DNA of 64,000 nucleotides from Thermoplasmata archaeon (GCA_021797355.1 JAJZZX010000008.1:34997-98996); one strand, 5' to 3'; counted from the stretch's first letter, positions 53,931 to 63,111 are shown. Program-made: numbers and translations. The notes: generated from the letters alone by a model not told the origin.

Positions 53931-55678
53931 GCCTCCATCAGGGTTTCAATCTGCCCTGTTATTTCATTAAGGAGGTTTTCCAGATACCCTGGGAATTCGG
54001 ATTCCTTTACCTCCTTCATTCTGGATATCATTTCCCTGGCCTTCATGCTCTGAACCTGCGACATGGTCAGGCCTTTTTCAAGAGCCCTTGATTGTTCTCT
54101 CCCCAGGGTTAGGATTGCTTTGAGCATCCCATACTGCTTCTTTATTGAACAGTACTGATCAATATCATCAAAGGCACTCTGCTGCAGGAAATCCTCCCTG
54201 ATCATCCTGGCAATATCGAGTATATTCTTCTCCCTTTCAGGGAGGGCGTCGTATCCTACGAGCTGAACAACTTCCTGGAGTTCAGCTTCTTTTTGCAGTA
54301 TGCCCATGGCTTCATCGTACATATCTCCCCAGTCCTGTGAAACGTTTTCAGTGAACCATTTCCTCAGTTCTGGCTGGTACAATGAATAGCTGTTCAGCCA
54401 GTTTATAGATGGGAAATGCCTCCTTGATGCCAGTGACGAATCCAGAGCCCAGAAAACCCTTGTTACTCTCAGTGTGTTCTGGGATACTGGCTCAGAAATA
54501 TCTCCTCCAGGTGGTGAGACGGCCCCAACTATTGTTATGGAACCCGTTCTTTCTTCGTCAGACGTAACTATGGCATTTCCTGACCTTTCATAGAATTCAG
54601 ATAGGCGCCTGCCCAAATAGGCTGGATAACCCTCTTCTCCCGGCATCTCTTCCAGCCTTCCTGATATTTCCCTCAGAGCCTCTGCCCATCTCGACGTGCT
54701 GTCTGCCATTAGGGCGACTCCATATCCCATGTCACGGTAATATTCAGCAATGGTGATGCCTGTATAGATGCTGGCTTCTCGCGCTGCCACAGGCATGTTT
54801 GACGTGTTTGCTATGAGGACAGTCCTCTCCATTAGAGGCTTGCCAGATTTCGGGTCCGTAAGCTCAGGAAATGTGGTGAGAATTTCTGTCATTTCATTTC
54901 CCCTCTCGCCGCAACCCACATATACAACGATATCGCTGTCAGCCCATTTGGAAAGCTGGTGCTGAACCACCGTCTTGCCGCTTCCGAATGGCCCGGGGAC
55001 AGCAACCGTTCCTCCCTTGGCCACGGGGAAGAATGTGTCTATTACACGCTGGCCAGTTATCAGGGGTATTTCGGGAGCAAGTTTTCTCTGAACTCGCCTG
55101 GAGACTCTTACCGGCCACTCTTGCTTAAGCCTGATCTCAACAGAACCTTCACTTGTTTCAAGAACTGCTACCGTGTCTGATACTTTGAAACTTCCTGACT
55201 TTATGCTCTTGATCTTTCCCGGGGAACCGAATGGAACCATGATCTTATGGTTTATTATCCCTGTTTCCTGAACCGTTCCGATTATCTGGCCTGGCACAAC
55301 CTCAGTTCCGGCCTTTACAGTCGGAACAAAGTCCCACAATTTATTCTCGTCAAGAGGAGATGCTGTGAAACCCCTTTTTATGAAATCGCCAGTCTTTTCC
55401 CTGATTACGTCTAGTGGGCGCTGGATCCCATCATATATGGATTTCAACAGCCCCGGACCCAGATCGACCGAGAGTGGCTTATGTGTATTCTCAACCTTCT
55501 CTCCTGGCCTTATGCCGCTTGTGTCTTCGTATACCTGGATTGTGGATCTGTTCCCGGTAAGCCTTATTATTTCCCCCACAAGTCCCATTTCACCTACCCG
55601 GACTACGTCGTACATTCTTGCTTTATCAACGTCCTCCGCTATTACCACTGGACCTGAAATTCTTACAATTTTTCCCAT
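53927..55678 (-). CDS. atpA: A-type ATP synthase subunit A (catalytic)
   Basis: Catalytic subunit of 583 residues. The P-loop GPFGSGKT is at 229-236, followed by [17 protein letters not shown], and the catalytic region [27 protein letters not shown]. Domain order is normal: beta barrel, the long non-homologous region (residues 110-190), nucleotide domain, C-terminal helices. There is no intein at the P-loop, unlike the Thermoplasma, Picrophilus and related VMA genes (from memory). It makes or uses ATP at the membrane with protons. Confidence 0.96.
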   Translation of the reverse strand: MGKIVRISGPVVIAEDVDKARMYDVVRVGEMGLVGEIIRLTGNRSTIQVYEDTSGIRPGEKVENTHKPLSVDLGPGLLKSIYDGIQRPLDVIREKTGDFIKRGFTASPLDENKLWDFVPTVKAGTEVVPGQIIGTVQETGIINHKIMVPFGSPGKIKSIKSGSFKVSDTVAVLETSEGSVEIRLKQEWPVRVSRRVQRKLAPEIPLITGQRVIDTFFPVAKGGTVAVPGPFGSGKTVVQHQLSKWADSDIVVYVGCGERGNEMTEILTTFPELTDPKSGKPLMERTVLIANTSNMPVAAREASIYTGITIAEYYRDMGYGVALMADSTSRWAEALREISGRLEEMPGEEGYPAYLGRRLSEFYERSGNAIVTSDEERTGSITIVGAVSPPGGDISEPVSQNTLRVTRVFWALDSSLASRRHFPSINWLNSYSLYQPELRKWFTENVSQDWGDMYDEAMGILQKEAELQEVVQLVGYDALPEREKNILDIARMIREDFLQQSAFDDIDQYCSIKKQYGMLKAILTLGREQSRALEKGLTMSQVQSMKAREMISRMKEVKESEFPGYLENLLNEITGQIETLMEA

Positions 55679-55681
55679 AAT

Positions 55682-56008
55682 TCACCTTCCTATTTCTACT
55701 CCGAGTATCCTCTTCGCCAGATCATTAACCGACTCCAGGTCCTGGCCACCAGGAAGCGGTATGAATACAACAACAGGGTCAGTTGAAACGTCTATGGATC
55801 GCAGTGTTCGCTGATCCATGTAAGGCTTGATGCTTTCGGATACCATAATTAGGGAGAATTTCTTTTCCTGCATCATTCCCTGAAGCATCTCAACCCCCTT
55901 TTCCTTTTCAGCTATGAATGAGTTTTCCACTCCAACAAGCCGGAAACCAAGAACAAGCTCTCTCTCCCCTATTACTGCGATGTTTCCAACCTTCTGTCCC
56001 TTGATCAT
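55682..56008 (-). CDS. atpF: A-type ATP synthase subunit F
   Basis: A 108-residue stalk protein that binds subunit D. It starts with NIAVIGERELVLGFRLVGV, the conserved FGF-like N-terminal strand region of V/A-type F subunits, and contains KFSLIMVSESIKPYMD and PVVVFIPLPGG. It follows subunit C by nine bases and precedes A by three. Confidence 0.9.
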   Translation of the reverse strand: MIKGQKVGNIAVIGERELVLGFRLVGVENSFIAEKEKGVEMLQGMMQEKKFSLIMVSESIKPYMDQRTLRSIDVSTDPVVVFIPLPGGQDLESVNDLAKRILGVEIGR

Positions 56009-56017
56009 GCAAATCCC

Positions 56018-57076
56018 TCAAAATATTAGCGCCTTGATATTTTCCTCAGTAATGGAATAGTACTTTCCTAGTGAGATTGATCTCACCCTTTCTCTCTCTA
56101 GTTCTGACCTCAGTATAAATGCAAAAGTGGAACCTACAGAGAGGGCCTGTGAATTGAAGATGTCAAGATATCTTCTATACATCGATGTCTTTATAGAGTT
56201 CTCAAGTGATTCCAGTCTTCTGTTTTCCTGGTAGTTCTTCGGGTCAATTCCTAGATTTCCAAAGGAACTTAGTTTTTCTATGGCCTTCTCAATTCCGCCG
56301 GATGAGAAAAGATCCTGTAGCCTGGATAAATCTATTGAACCCATTTGAATGAGTCCCTCCCTTATCCTTTCAAACTCTATCCCCAGATCAATTGCCTTGA
56401 GTACAACCATAATGTTCCTGAGGTCAATCTCCTCTGATATGTATCTCCGCAGGGGCCCCTCGTCCCCATTGTAGAATTTTACTGATTCGATAAGTTTTGC
56501 ATAATAATAGGTATCGAGTGCTGACATAAATATGCTCACATCGCCTGTTTTCCTGTACCTGTCCATGTTGAGGAGGAGCTGTTGCCCATATCCAAAGTTA
56601 GATAGGTAATTCACAATAGAATCTATATTCGATTGGGAAAGGAGAACATTGTAGTCGTCCTTAGTCAAATTTCCCCCGAAGATTCCTATTGGCACGTCCC
56701 TGAAGCTCAGTAGGAAGCTTTCAGTCTCCTTTACTCCGTATCCAAGGTATTTCGATGAGATTACAGACTTTATGTTTGTGATGTCCCATTTTGCCAGGTA
56801 TGCCCTGATGACGTCCCTTCCTGGAACTGGAGCAGCGAAGAGTGCGATCCTGTTCCTGACTATGAGCCTGTGATTCAGAGCCATGTTAATGAGGTCTATA
56901 CCCTTGTAGACAGCACTGAATTGCTCCATGTCAGTTCTGTAGAATGTGCTGAAAAGTTCAGTGGCGATCTCATCTGGATTCTTTGCCCCAAGTAGCCTCT
57001 TTATGGAATCTTCTGACAGGAAGTCAGTGCCATATGCCTTTATCCTCCCATAAGATCCCGTGTAGGTTGGGTCCAT
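56018..57076 (-). CDS. atpC: A-type ATP synthase subunit C
   Basis: A 352-residue helical funnel that joins the K ring to the central shaft. YGRIKAYGTDFLSEDSIKRLL at the N-terminus and the repeated helical blocks with EEIDLRNIMVVLKAIDLG near residue 215 are characteristic. No membrane helix. It follows subunit E by three bases. Confidence 0.88.
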   Translation of the reverse strand: MDPTYTGSYGRIKAYGTDFLSEDSIKRLLGAKNPDEIATELFSTFYRTDMEQFSAVYKGIDLINMALNHRLIVRNRIALFAAPVPGRDVIRAYLAKWDITNIKSVISSKYLGYGVKETESFLLSFRDVPIGIFGGNLTKDDYNVLLSQSNIDSIVNYLSNFGYGQQLLLNMDRYRKTGDVSIFMSALDTYYYAKLIESVKFYNGDEGPLRRYISEEIDLRNIMVVLKAIDLGIEFERIREGLIQMGSIDLSRLQDLFSSGGIEKAIEKLSSFGNLGIDPKNYQENRRLESLENSIKTSMYRRYLDIFNSQALSVGSTFAFILRSELERERVRSISLGKYYSITEENIKALIF

Positions 57077-57079
57077 GAG

Positions 57080-57646
57080 TCACTCTCCAAGGTGTTCTGA
57101 TATCTTTGCTATAAGTCTGTCCTGAATTTCTCTGAATAATGAGCTAAGCGTGAGGTCTAGTTCCCTGCTGCCGTCGGATGATTGCGCAATGATTCCACCG
57201 TATGGGTCAACATTGGACCTCCTCAGAAGTATGCCGGGCCTGTTCTTCAGCATGGCCAGTTCCTTGTCTCCGGCAAGTATTACACAATCATCGCCTAGGC
57301 TCTTCCTAGCAACATACACCATTTTTGTAATTAGATCCTCATAGGCGGGATTATTGCTCAGTTCCCTGAGGTAAACCATTGCCTTACCAAGAGCTTCCTG
57401 CAAGAGCGAATTTTCCCGTGTTCTTATTATCCTGAGAGATTCCATTTCCGCTGAACTTAAAATTGTGCGTTCAACGGTCCTCTTTTCCTCCTCAACCCTC
57501 TTTCTGTATTTCTCCTCAAGATCCCTTATCTGAAGATCCTGATTTCGCTTCAACTCCTGGATCTTCTGATCATAGTATTCACTGAGGCTGCTCAGTTCCC
57601 TGGTGCCTCGAATCTCAATGTCCTTCAGTATTTCTTCCAGTGTCAT
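57080..57646 (-). CDS. atpE: A-type ATP synthase subunit E (peripheral stalk)
   Basis: A 188-residue stator. The N-terminal half is coiled coil (YYDQKIQELKRNQDLQIRDL and beyond, to KRTVERTILSSAEMES), and the C-terminal head has NVDPYGGIIAQSSDGSRELD, the usual E-subunit closing region. It pairs with H. It sits nine bases after K. Confidence 0.9.
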   Translation of the reverse strand: MTLEEILKDIEIRGTRELSSLSEYYDQKIQELKRNQDLQIRDLEEKYRKRVEEEKRTVERTILSSAEMESLRIIRTRENSLLQEALGKAMVYLRELSNNPAYEDLITKMVYVARKSLGDDCVILAGDKELAMLKNRPGILLRRSNVDPYGGIIAQSSDGSRELDLTLSSLFREIQDRLIAKISEHLGE

Positions 57647-57655
57647 GAGATGCCT

Positions 57656-57886
57656 TCAGAGGATATGCAATAGCAGGATTATACCAAGGACGAATCCAAT
57701 TATCCACAGAGTCTCAGGTATGACGAAGAATATCAGTACCTGCCCAAACTTTTCCGGCTTTTCAGCAATGATTCCCATGCCTGCAGCCCCAATTCCCTGC
57801 TGTGCCATACCAGTACCTATGAGACCGCCAGCAATTGAGATGGAGGCAGCAATGGCCAATAATGCTGATGTATAGTCAATAGTCAT
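57656..57886 (-). CDS. atpK: A-type ATP synthase subunit K (proteolipid)
   Basis: A 76-residue membrane rotor subunit with two helices. The first contains SISIAGGLIGTGMAQQGIGAAG, and the second carries the ion-binding Glu58 in VIPETLWIIGFVLG. One hairpin per protein (8 kDa) suggests an ordinary c-type ring rather than a duplicated one. It is the first gene of the operon, about 33 bases after a TATA box. Confidence 0.93.
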   Translation of the reverse strand: MTIDYTSALLAIAASISIAGGLIGTGMAQQGIGAAGMGIIAEKPEKFGQVLIFFVIPETLWIIGFVLGIILLLHIL

Positions 57887-57918
57887 GCGCTATGCACCGC
57901 AGGATCATTGTTGGAGGC

Positions 57919-57927
57919 TATATAAAA
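57919..57927 (-). promoter_or_regulatory. TATA box of the A-type ATPase operon
   Basis: TTTTATATA on the minus strand lies 41 to 33 bases before the subunit K ATG at 57886, predicting a short leader of about ten bases. A strong purine-poor AT box is expected for this highly expressed operon. Confidence 0.6.
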
Positions 57928-57954
57928 CTGATATGTGAATTTGTTTGGATCAAA

Positions 57955-58500
57955 TCAGTCTGTATGCTTAAGGACTATGACCCTTCCACTGTTGATTCTA
58001 CTCTTTCCCATTGGGTCTTCCATGACAAACGTAAATTTCTCGCCACTACCGTCTATGATATCCCTTATCCTCTTGGTGATCCTGGCGAGGCTATCAGGAT
58101 CGGCGTCGTTGTCATCGAAAAGCTGCAATTTTTCCAGAATGTGGGAGAGTACGCCTTCCACTGTTGTAATTTCACCGGTTGATATTTCCCCAGGCTCTAT
58201 TTCGGCTTCAAGTTCAGGTATCTGTATTTTTGCCTCTGGTGACCTGTATAGTATGGTTCTGATATCATCATGATTCCTTATCTCCAGAACCAGTGTCTTC
58301 GGCTCTTCTCTTTCTATCTGCCTTACCTGAGTACTCTTGTAAAGGCACTTCTTGCAGAAAAATGTCTCTATTTCAACTGCTTCCTCATATGTTATCCTTG
58401 TCCTGTAGAATATGAAATAGAGTTTTGAACCGCACGCGGGACAGGGGTTGTCAGTCTCGAATTCCGTGGGAATATCTTCGTCCAGGCTGTCATCATTCAT
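57955..58500 (-). CDS. ZPR1-type zinc finger protein
   Basis: A 181-residue protein with a single ZPR1 unit. The zinc ribbon is CPACG at residues 20-24 and CKKC near residue 49. GEITTVEGVLSHILEKL near residue 108 is the family's second motif. The eukaryotic counterpart binds elongation factor 1A and helps it fold; the archaeal role is unknown, probably with aEF1A. It overlaps the isopentenyl isomerase gene by eight bases, so it belongs to that operon. Confidence 0.88.
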   Translation of the reverse strand: MNDDSLDEDIPTEFETDNPCPACGSKLYFIFYRTRITYEEAVEIETFFCKKCLYKSTQVRQIEREEPKTLVLEIRNHDDIRTILYRSPEAKIQIPELEAEIEPGEISTGEITTVEGVLSHILEKLQLFDDNDADPDSLARITKRIRDIIDGSGEKFTFVMEDPMGKSRINSGRVIVLKHTD

Positions 58501-59542
58501 ATGCTTCCACCCATGATTTCAATGGCTCCCTTATTATGTGCTTTACCTGCCTCATTTCCTGCACTGACGATTTTCCCGTCAGGAACATGGCAATCTTCAG
58601 GTCCCTTAGTATCTGTGAGATTTCATTCTCTATGTCAGCTTGTGAGGTGTCGGCACTCTTTAGAAGTGTTCTTGCGAACCCGCCTACAGATGCACCCATT
58701 ATTAGGGCCTTTGCCAGATCGAGGCCATTTCTTAGGCCTCCGCTTCCAATAACAGGAATGCCTACATCACAATATTTCAGTGACGCTGGCGAAGGAACCC
58801 CCCAGTTCCAGAATGAAAGCCCGGAAGCCATTTTCTCTGAATCTCCGGCTTTCTTTGCCCTAAAATATTCAATTGCAGCAAAGGACGTCCCCCCTAGCCC
58901 CCCGACATCAATGGCCTTCACGCCAGCATCCTTGAGCTCAAGCGCAGCCTCCCTGGAGAAGCCATTTCCAGTCTCCTTGGCTATAACTGGATAGCTGGAA
59001 GCTATTTCGGACAGGCGTTTCAGAATACCTTTGGCATTTCTATCGCCTTCAGGCTGGACCATTTCCTGGAGGAAATTGAAGTGTACAATGAGATAGTGTG
59101 CTTCAATTAAATTCATAACGTATTCTATGTCCCTGTCCGTGAAAGCTGGCTTCTCCTGCTTTATCAGCTGTGGTGCACCAATGTTTGCAATCCTGACGGG
59201 GACTTTTCTCTCCAGTATCACTGAGAATGTTCCTCCAAGCTCCCTCTTTTCCACTGCAGCCCGCATGCTTCCTACACCCATGGGTATGCCAAATTTTTCT
59301 GCCGCCGCTGCTAGGTTATAGTTAATCTTCTTTGCAAGTTCAGTTCCTCCGGTCATGGAAGATATAATCATCGGGTGGTTTATCTTGTGCCCTATAAACT
59401 TCGCGGAGGTATCTATTGAATCGAAATTCATCTCTGGAATTGCCTGGTGAATAACGTCTATATCGTCCCAGAAATTGTGGTTTGTTGAAACATTTTCATT
59501 TTCAGCTATTCTTACATGCTCTTCTTTTCTGTTTTCTATCAA
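58493..59542 (-). CDS. fni: Isopentenyl-diphosphate delta-isomerase, type 2
   Basis: FMN- and NADPH-dependent isomerase that converts IPP to DMAPP for archaeal lipids, 349 residues. ISSMTGGTELAKKINYNLAAA near residue 60 and VGSMRAAVEKRE bind the flavin, then NFLQEMVQPEGDRN near residue 155, KETGNGFSREAALEL, and the closing GSGGLRNGLDLAKALIMGA. It overlaps the isopentenyl phosphate kinase gene by four bases. Confidence 0.94.
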   Translation of the reverse strand: MIENRKEEHVRIAENENVSTNHNFWDDIDVIHQAIPEMNFDSIDTSAKFIGHKINHPMIISSMTGGTELAKKINYNLAAAAEKFGIPMGVGSMRAAVEKRELGGTFSVILERKVPVRIANIGAPQLIKQEKPAFTDRDIEYVMNLIEAHYLIVHFNFLQEMVQPEGDRNAKGILKRLSEIASSYPVIAKETGNGFSREAALELKDAGVKAIDVGGLGGTSFAAIEYFRAKKAGDSEKMASGLSFWNWGVPSPASLKYCDVGIPVIGSGGLRNGLDLAKALIMGASVGGFARTLLKSADTSQADIENEISQILRDLKIAMFLTGKSSVQEMRQVKHIIREPLKSWVEAYE

Positions 59543-60270
59543 TTTATCACCGTACCAATGAAGTGGCTTCGGCCTATATCCCAGATCCGCTCAGGGCGTT
59601 TTCCGTTAATGAGATAGACAGGGATTCCGGCCTTTGCAATCTTGCTCATTACGTTTAGTTTCTTTCCCATTCCTCCGGTTACGTCTTCTCCGCTGATCTC
59701 GAAAATCTCGTTTCCCCTCACCATTGGCCGGAGCTCAGCATTACTGTGGGTTTTAGGGTTTTTGTCGTATATTCCGTCAACATCACTCAGAAACATGACT
59801 CTTTCAGGTTTGAAATGCGTTGCAAGGGCCAGCATTAAGTCATCACCTGATATAATACCCGAATTCCCATTCCGGATAAATACATCACCGAATGTAACGG
59901 GTATTAGCCCTGCTTTAAGATAATTTGAAATAAGTTCATAGGGCGGCTGGAACGGGTCTGGAAAGGATGATGGGGGCATACCGATGCCATAAAGTCCCTC
60001 TGATAGCATAACTTCAATGATTTTCTGGTTTAGGTCCACCATATCCCTATGAACAATGGAAATACCATTATGAGAGGAGAGGGCCGGGCTCCCATTCAGG
60101 CCATATTCTCTGGCCTTGATGTGCCCAAAAGACCCACCTCCGTGAACTAGGATTACTTCACCTTTAATCTTCAGAAGTTCATGCATAATGTTCCTTGTAG
60201 TCTTCTGGAGGAAATACCTGTACCTAGATTTCACGGTAATAACACTACCGCCGAGTTTTAACAGCTGCAT
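59539..60270 (-). CDS. ipk: Isopentenyl phosphate kinase
   Basis: Phosphorylates isopentenyl phosphate to IPP, the step that closes the archaeal mevalonate route. From ATG 60270 the protein begins LLKLGGSVITVK, and HGGGSFGHIKA carries His50, the catalytic residue known in the Thermoplasma acidophilum enzyme. SDVDGIYDKNP and DVTGGMGKKL near residues 180-210 bind nucleotide. The amino acid kinase fold of 243 residues is normal. The start was chosen by the family N-terminus and by the TATA box at 60291-60300; longer in-frame sequence up to 60402 has no coding sense. It is the first gene of the ipk-fni-ZPR1 operon. Confidence 0.93.
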   Translation of the reverse strand: MQLLKLGGSVITVKSRYRYFLQKTTRNIMHELLKIKGEVILVHGGGSFGHIKAREYGLNGSPALSSHNGISIVHRDMVDLNQKIIEVMLSEGLYGIGMPPSSFPDPFQPPYELISNYLKAGLIPVTFGDVFIRNGNSGIISGDDLMLALATHFKPERVMFLSDVDGIYDKNPKTHSNAELRPMVRGNEIFEISGEDVTGGMGKKLNVMSKIAKAGIPVYLINGKRPERIWDIGRSHFIGTVIN

Positions 60271-60290
60271 CAATGGGCAAAGTGCTACAT

Positions 60291-60300
60291 GGATATAAAT
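60291..60300 (-). promoter_or_regulatory. TATA box of the ipk-fni-ZPR1 operon
   Basis: ATTTATATCC on the minus strand is centred 26 bases before ATG 60270, the spacing of a leaderless transcript. It supports the shorter start of the kinase. Confidence 0.65.
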
Positions 60301-60420
60301 GTAAGACCGATTTCGTGTGTAATTGTACAGTGCACTTGCTGCCCACATTCCCAGACGATTTGCCAGCAAGTTCAATAAAAGGTGAACACTTTTGTGCAGC
60401 AATATTCTTTTATAATTATA

Positions 60421-60429
60421 TTTATAAAG
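60421..60429 (+). promoter_or_regulatory. TATA box of the acyl-CoA synthetase genes
   Basis: TTTATAAAG lies 45 to 37 bases before the GTG start at 60466, in a very AT-rich stretch. The transcript would begin around 60452 with a short leader. Confidence 0.5.
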
Positions 60430-60465
60430 TGAATATAATTATTACTGCCCTTTCAATCACTTAAT

Positions 60466-61857
60466 GTGCTGAATAAGTTGTTTAGACCTGACTCAATATG
60501 TGTAGTCGGTGCTTCCGAGGATAAAAACAAGATCGGAGGGGTCATATTGGGAAATCTCCTGAAGTCGGGATATCCTGGAAAAATTTTCCCAGTCAACCCG
60601 TCTCGTTCTGAGATACTTGGAGTAAAGTGCTACCCGGACATAAAGTCGGTAAAAGAAGACATTGATTTGTGCGTAATTTCCATACCTGCAAAAAGTTCTG
60701 TGCCTGTAGTCAAAAGTGCCGTAGATTTGAGGATACCTTTTATTGTGCTGATACCGGGGGGTTTCGCTGAAGCAGGAGAATATGGAAAGATGTTGCAGAA
60801 TCAGATTAAATCCTTGGTAAATGGCACTGGGACCAGAGTCATAGGGCCAAATACTGTAGGAATATATGTACCGGGATCAAGAGTCAACACAACACTTACC
60901 CCGTCTGAAAGATTGCAGTTCCCTCATGAGGGTTCCATTGCATACATATCCCAAAGTGGAGCTCTAGGGCTTCTCACCTTGGATACACTCTCCGAAACTG
61001 GAACTGGCATACACTCATTCATAAACGTGGGAAACCGATCCGATCTTGATGAATTGGATCTTTTGGAATATCTAGCGTCAATTGATGAAGTCAAAGGCGT
61101 TGCCCTTTACCTTGAAAGTATACCCCGCGGTAAAGCTTTCCTTGAAATTGCAAAGGAATTTTCCCATAAAAAGCCCATAGTTGTTCTAAAGTCTGGCAGG
61201 ACCCAAACTTCTGCGAGGGCTGCCTCTTTGCACACCGCCTCAATGGCAACTGACGACAGGGTAACTGATGGTGTCTTCAGGCAGTACAGCATTATAAGGG
61301 CAGAGAACGAAGTCGAACTAATGGATTTCTCAAGAACACTCACCTACTCAAGAATTGCCACTGGAAACAGGGTGGCAGTTGTAACCAGCGCAGGTGGAGT
61401 TGGAGTCGTAACTGCTGATCTAATATCGCTTCCCTTGCGTCCCATCCTGAAACTCGCAGAATTGTCAAACGACACAATGGCAAAAATTAGAAAGGTGATA
61501 GTGTCGTTTGGCTCTGCCATGAATCCCATAGATATAACTGCTGACGGAGACGTTGATCAGGTTAGCCAAATATTGGGCATACTCAATGAAACAGAAGAAG
61601 TGGACATCATAATACTTTATGCTCTTCCGCAGACGCCAAAGATGAATTTGAGTCTTGTCGATGTGGCTGCACGCTGGAAAGAGTCGGGAAAACCCATTAT
61701 AGTTGGCGTGCTCGGATCTAAGATGGCTAAGGAGATGATTCTATTGCTGGAGCAGAAGAAGGTCCCGTCCTTTACAAGCATTTCAAGGGTAGTTAGGGCG
61801 GCTGAAGCGCTGGCGCAGTATTCCTATTATATTAGGAGGGATCATGATAAGAATTGA
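60466..61857 (+). CDS. acdA: ADP-forming acetyl/acyl-CoA synthetase, alpha subunit
   Basis: Converts acyl-CoA, ADP and phosphate to acid, CoA and ATP, the energy-saving last step of peptide and sugar fermentation in archaea. CoA-binding domain at residues 8-130 (SICVVGASEDKNKIGG, GPNTVGIY), then the succinyl-CoA-ligase fold with ISQSGALG near 162 and the phosphorylated His256 in SLHTASMATDD. 463 residues matches separate alpha subunits. The start is GTG 60466. The beta subunit follows with a 14-base overlap. Base composition is more AT-rich than that of most genes in the window. Confidence 0.92.
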   Translation: MLNKLFRPDSICVVGASEDKNKIGGVILGNLLKSGYPGKIFPVNPSRSEILGVKCYPDIKSVKEDIDLCVISIPAKSSVPVVKSAVDLRIPFIVLIPGGFAEAGEYGKMLQNQIKSLVNGTGTRVIGPNTVGIYVPGSRVNTTLTPSERLQFPHEGSIAYISQSGALGLLTLDTLSETGTGIHSFINVGNRSDLDELDLLEYLASIDEVKGVALYLESIPRGKAFLEIAKEFSHKKPIVVLKSGRTQTSARAASLHTASMATDDRVTDGVFRQYSIIRAENEVELMDFSRTLTYSRIATGNRVAVVTSAGGVGVVTADLISLPLRPILKLAELSNDTMAKIRKVIVSFGSAMNPIDITADGDVDQVSQILGILNETEEVDIIILYALPQTPKMNLSLVDVAARWKESGKPIIVGVLGSKMAKEMILLLEQKKVPSFTSISRVVRAAEALAQYSYYIRRDHDKN

Positions 61858-62494
61858 AGATTTTCCAAATGGTCTGGTTGATGAATATAATACAAAGGCA
61901 ATTCTAAGAAAATATTCTATCAGAACTCCCAATGGAATATTGATTCGAGATTGTAATATTCCCGATAATCTTCCACTTCGTTACCCGCTTGTAGTCAAGG
62001 CCGTTTCAACAAATTTACTGCACAAGTCAGAGTCTGGAGCAGTAATACTTGGAATTTCAAGTGATAGTCATCTGAAATCAGCGTTAGAGGAAATATGTAA
62101 GAGGTTCCAGGGTGGATCTATTTTAGTCGAAGAAATGATACGCGGGAATTTTGAGGCGATAATTGGAGTAAAGCGAAGTCATAGTTTTGGACATGTTATG
62201 ATGCTTGGCTCCGGAGGTATTTTTGCCGAAATTTTTGGTGATGTGTCTTTCAGAACTGTTGATCTGTCGAAATCTGACATATCTGAGATGATGAACGAGG
62301 TCTCCCTAGGAAAGTTTTTGGGAGGTTACAGAGGAATAAAGATAAGCAAGGAAAAAATTGTTGAAGCTTTGTATTCTGTTGCTAATTTAATTAAAACAGA
62401 AGGAGAGCTCATAGAATCGCTTGACATAAATCCATTGATACTTTCTGAAAATGACGCTATAGCAGTAGATGCAAAGATTGTTGTTTCAAAATGA
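61844..62494 (+). CDS. acdB: ADP-forming acetyl/acyl-CoA synthetase, beta subunit
   Basis: ATP-grasp partner of the alpha subunit, 216 residues. YPLVVKAVSTNLLHKSESGAV near residue 50 includes the conserved His60, GSILVEEMIRGNFEAIIGV near residue 92 and GSGGIFAEIFGDVSFR near 123 form the nucleotide site, and ESLDINPLIL closes it. It accepts the phosphate from the alpha-subunit His and transfers it to ADP. The 14-base overlap implies coupled translation. Confidence 0.92.
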   Translation: MIRIEDFPNGLVDEYNTKAILRKYSIRTPNGILIRDCNIPDNLPLRYPLVVKAVSTNLLHKSESGAVILGISSDSHLKSALEEICKRFQGGSILVEEMIRGNFEAIIGVKRSHSFGHVMMLGSGGIFAEIFGDVSFRTVDLSKSDISEMMNEVSLGKFLGGYRGIKISKEKIVEALYSVANLIKTEGELIESLDINPLILSENDAIAVDAKIVVSK

Positions 62495-62586
62495 AACACT
62501 GAAAATTGGTGTTTTCATTAGAATTGTCAGCAAAAGTATTTTTAGCATTTTAATACTTCCAGACTACTTTGGTAATTGTGTGCAAA

Positions 62587-62658
62587 GGGCCGGTAGATCA
62601 GCGGTAGATCGCCTGCTTTGCAAGCAGGAGGCCTCGGGTTCAAATCCCGACCGGTCCA
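62587..62658 (+). tRNA. tRNA-Ala (anticodon TGC)
   Basis: Cloverleaf: acceptor GGGCCGG with CCGGTCC (one G-T pair) and discriminator A, D arm GATCAGCGGTAGATC, anticodon stem CCTGC/GCAGG with loop TTTGCAA giving TGC (reads GCA), and T arm TCGGGTTCAAATCCCGA. No intron, no encoded CCA. A scan of the downstream 1.3 kb shows no copy of its 3' end. Confidence 0.96.
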
Positions 62659-62706
62659 TTCTGTTAACTTAGTCTATACCATCTTTGCCCCGAATTCCAG
62701 AATTTT

Positions 62707-63078
62707 TTAAGGCTTATCCTTGGGTTCCAGCCATAGGGTATCGTCATAGTACTCACGTTCTCTCTTTATCAAACCATTTTCGAACTCAAATATATCAACC
62801 GATCTTCTTGCGCGTAGTTCAAGCTCTGCAATCACGACTCCCCTTTCTATGTCTGAAACCATGATCAAAACACTGAATCTTTCTGGTATGTTCCGATAAG
62901 CTCTGATCATCGTCTCGATATAATTCTTTTTTCCGGACACAACCTTTCGTTTGGGAGGTCCGTATGAAATCCACTCGACATCTTCCGACAGAAACGATTC
63001 ATATAGTTTCCAATCCCGATCATTTTCTGCATTGAAGAAATTTGTGAGTTTCTCTTCTAGTTCATTTTTCTGAGTCAT
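62707..63078 (-). CDS. NTF2-like (SnoaL-type) protein
   Basis: A 123-residue alpha+beta cone fold: an N-terminal helix followed by FFNAENDRDWKLYESFLSED, VEWISYGPP, GKKNYIETMIRAYRNIP, and closing strands (ELELRARRSVDIFEFENGLI, then REREYYDD). This is the SnoaL/DUF4440 pattern. Members isomerise, hydrolyse or bind small hydrophobic compounds; the ligand is unknown. It follows tRNA-Ala on the opposite strand and precedes the toxin operon. Confidence 0.8.
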   Translation of the reverse strand: MTQKNELEEKLTNFFNAENDRDWKLYESFLSEDVEWISYGPPKRKVVSGKKNYIETMIRAYRNIPERFSVLIMVSDIERGVVIAELELRARRSVDIFEFENGLIKREREYYDDTLWLEPKDKP

Positions 63079-63111
63079 ATTTACACCCTTGGCCTAGCAC
63101 AAGTGCTTCCG

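Noticed and set aside
59539..60402. Longer isopentenyl phosphate kinase start at 60402
   Set aside because: The added 44 residues cross the TATA box and do not belong to the family fold.
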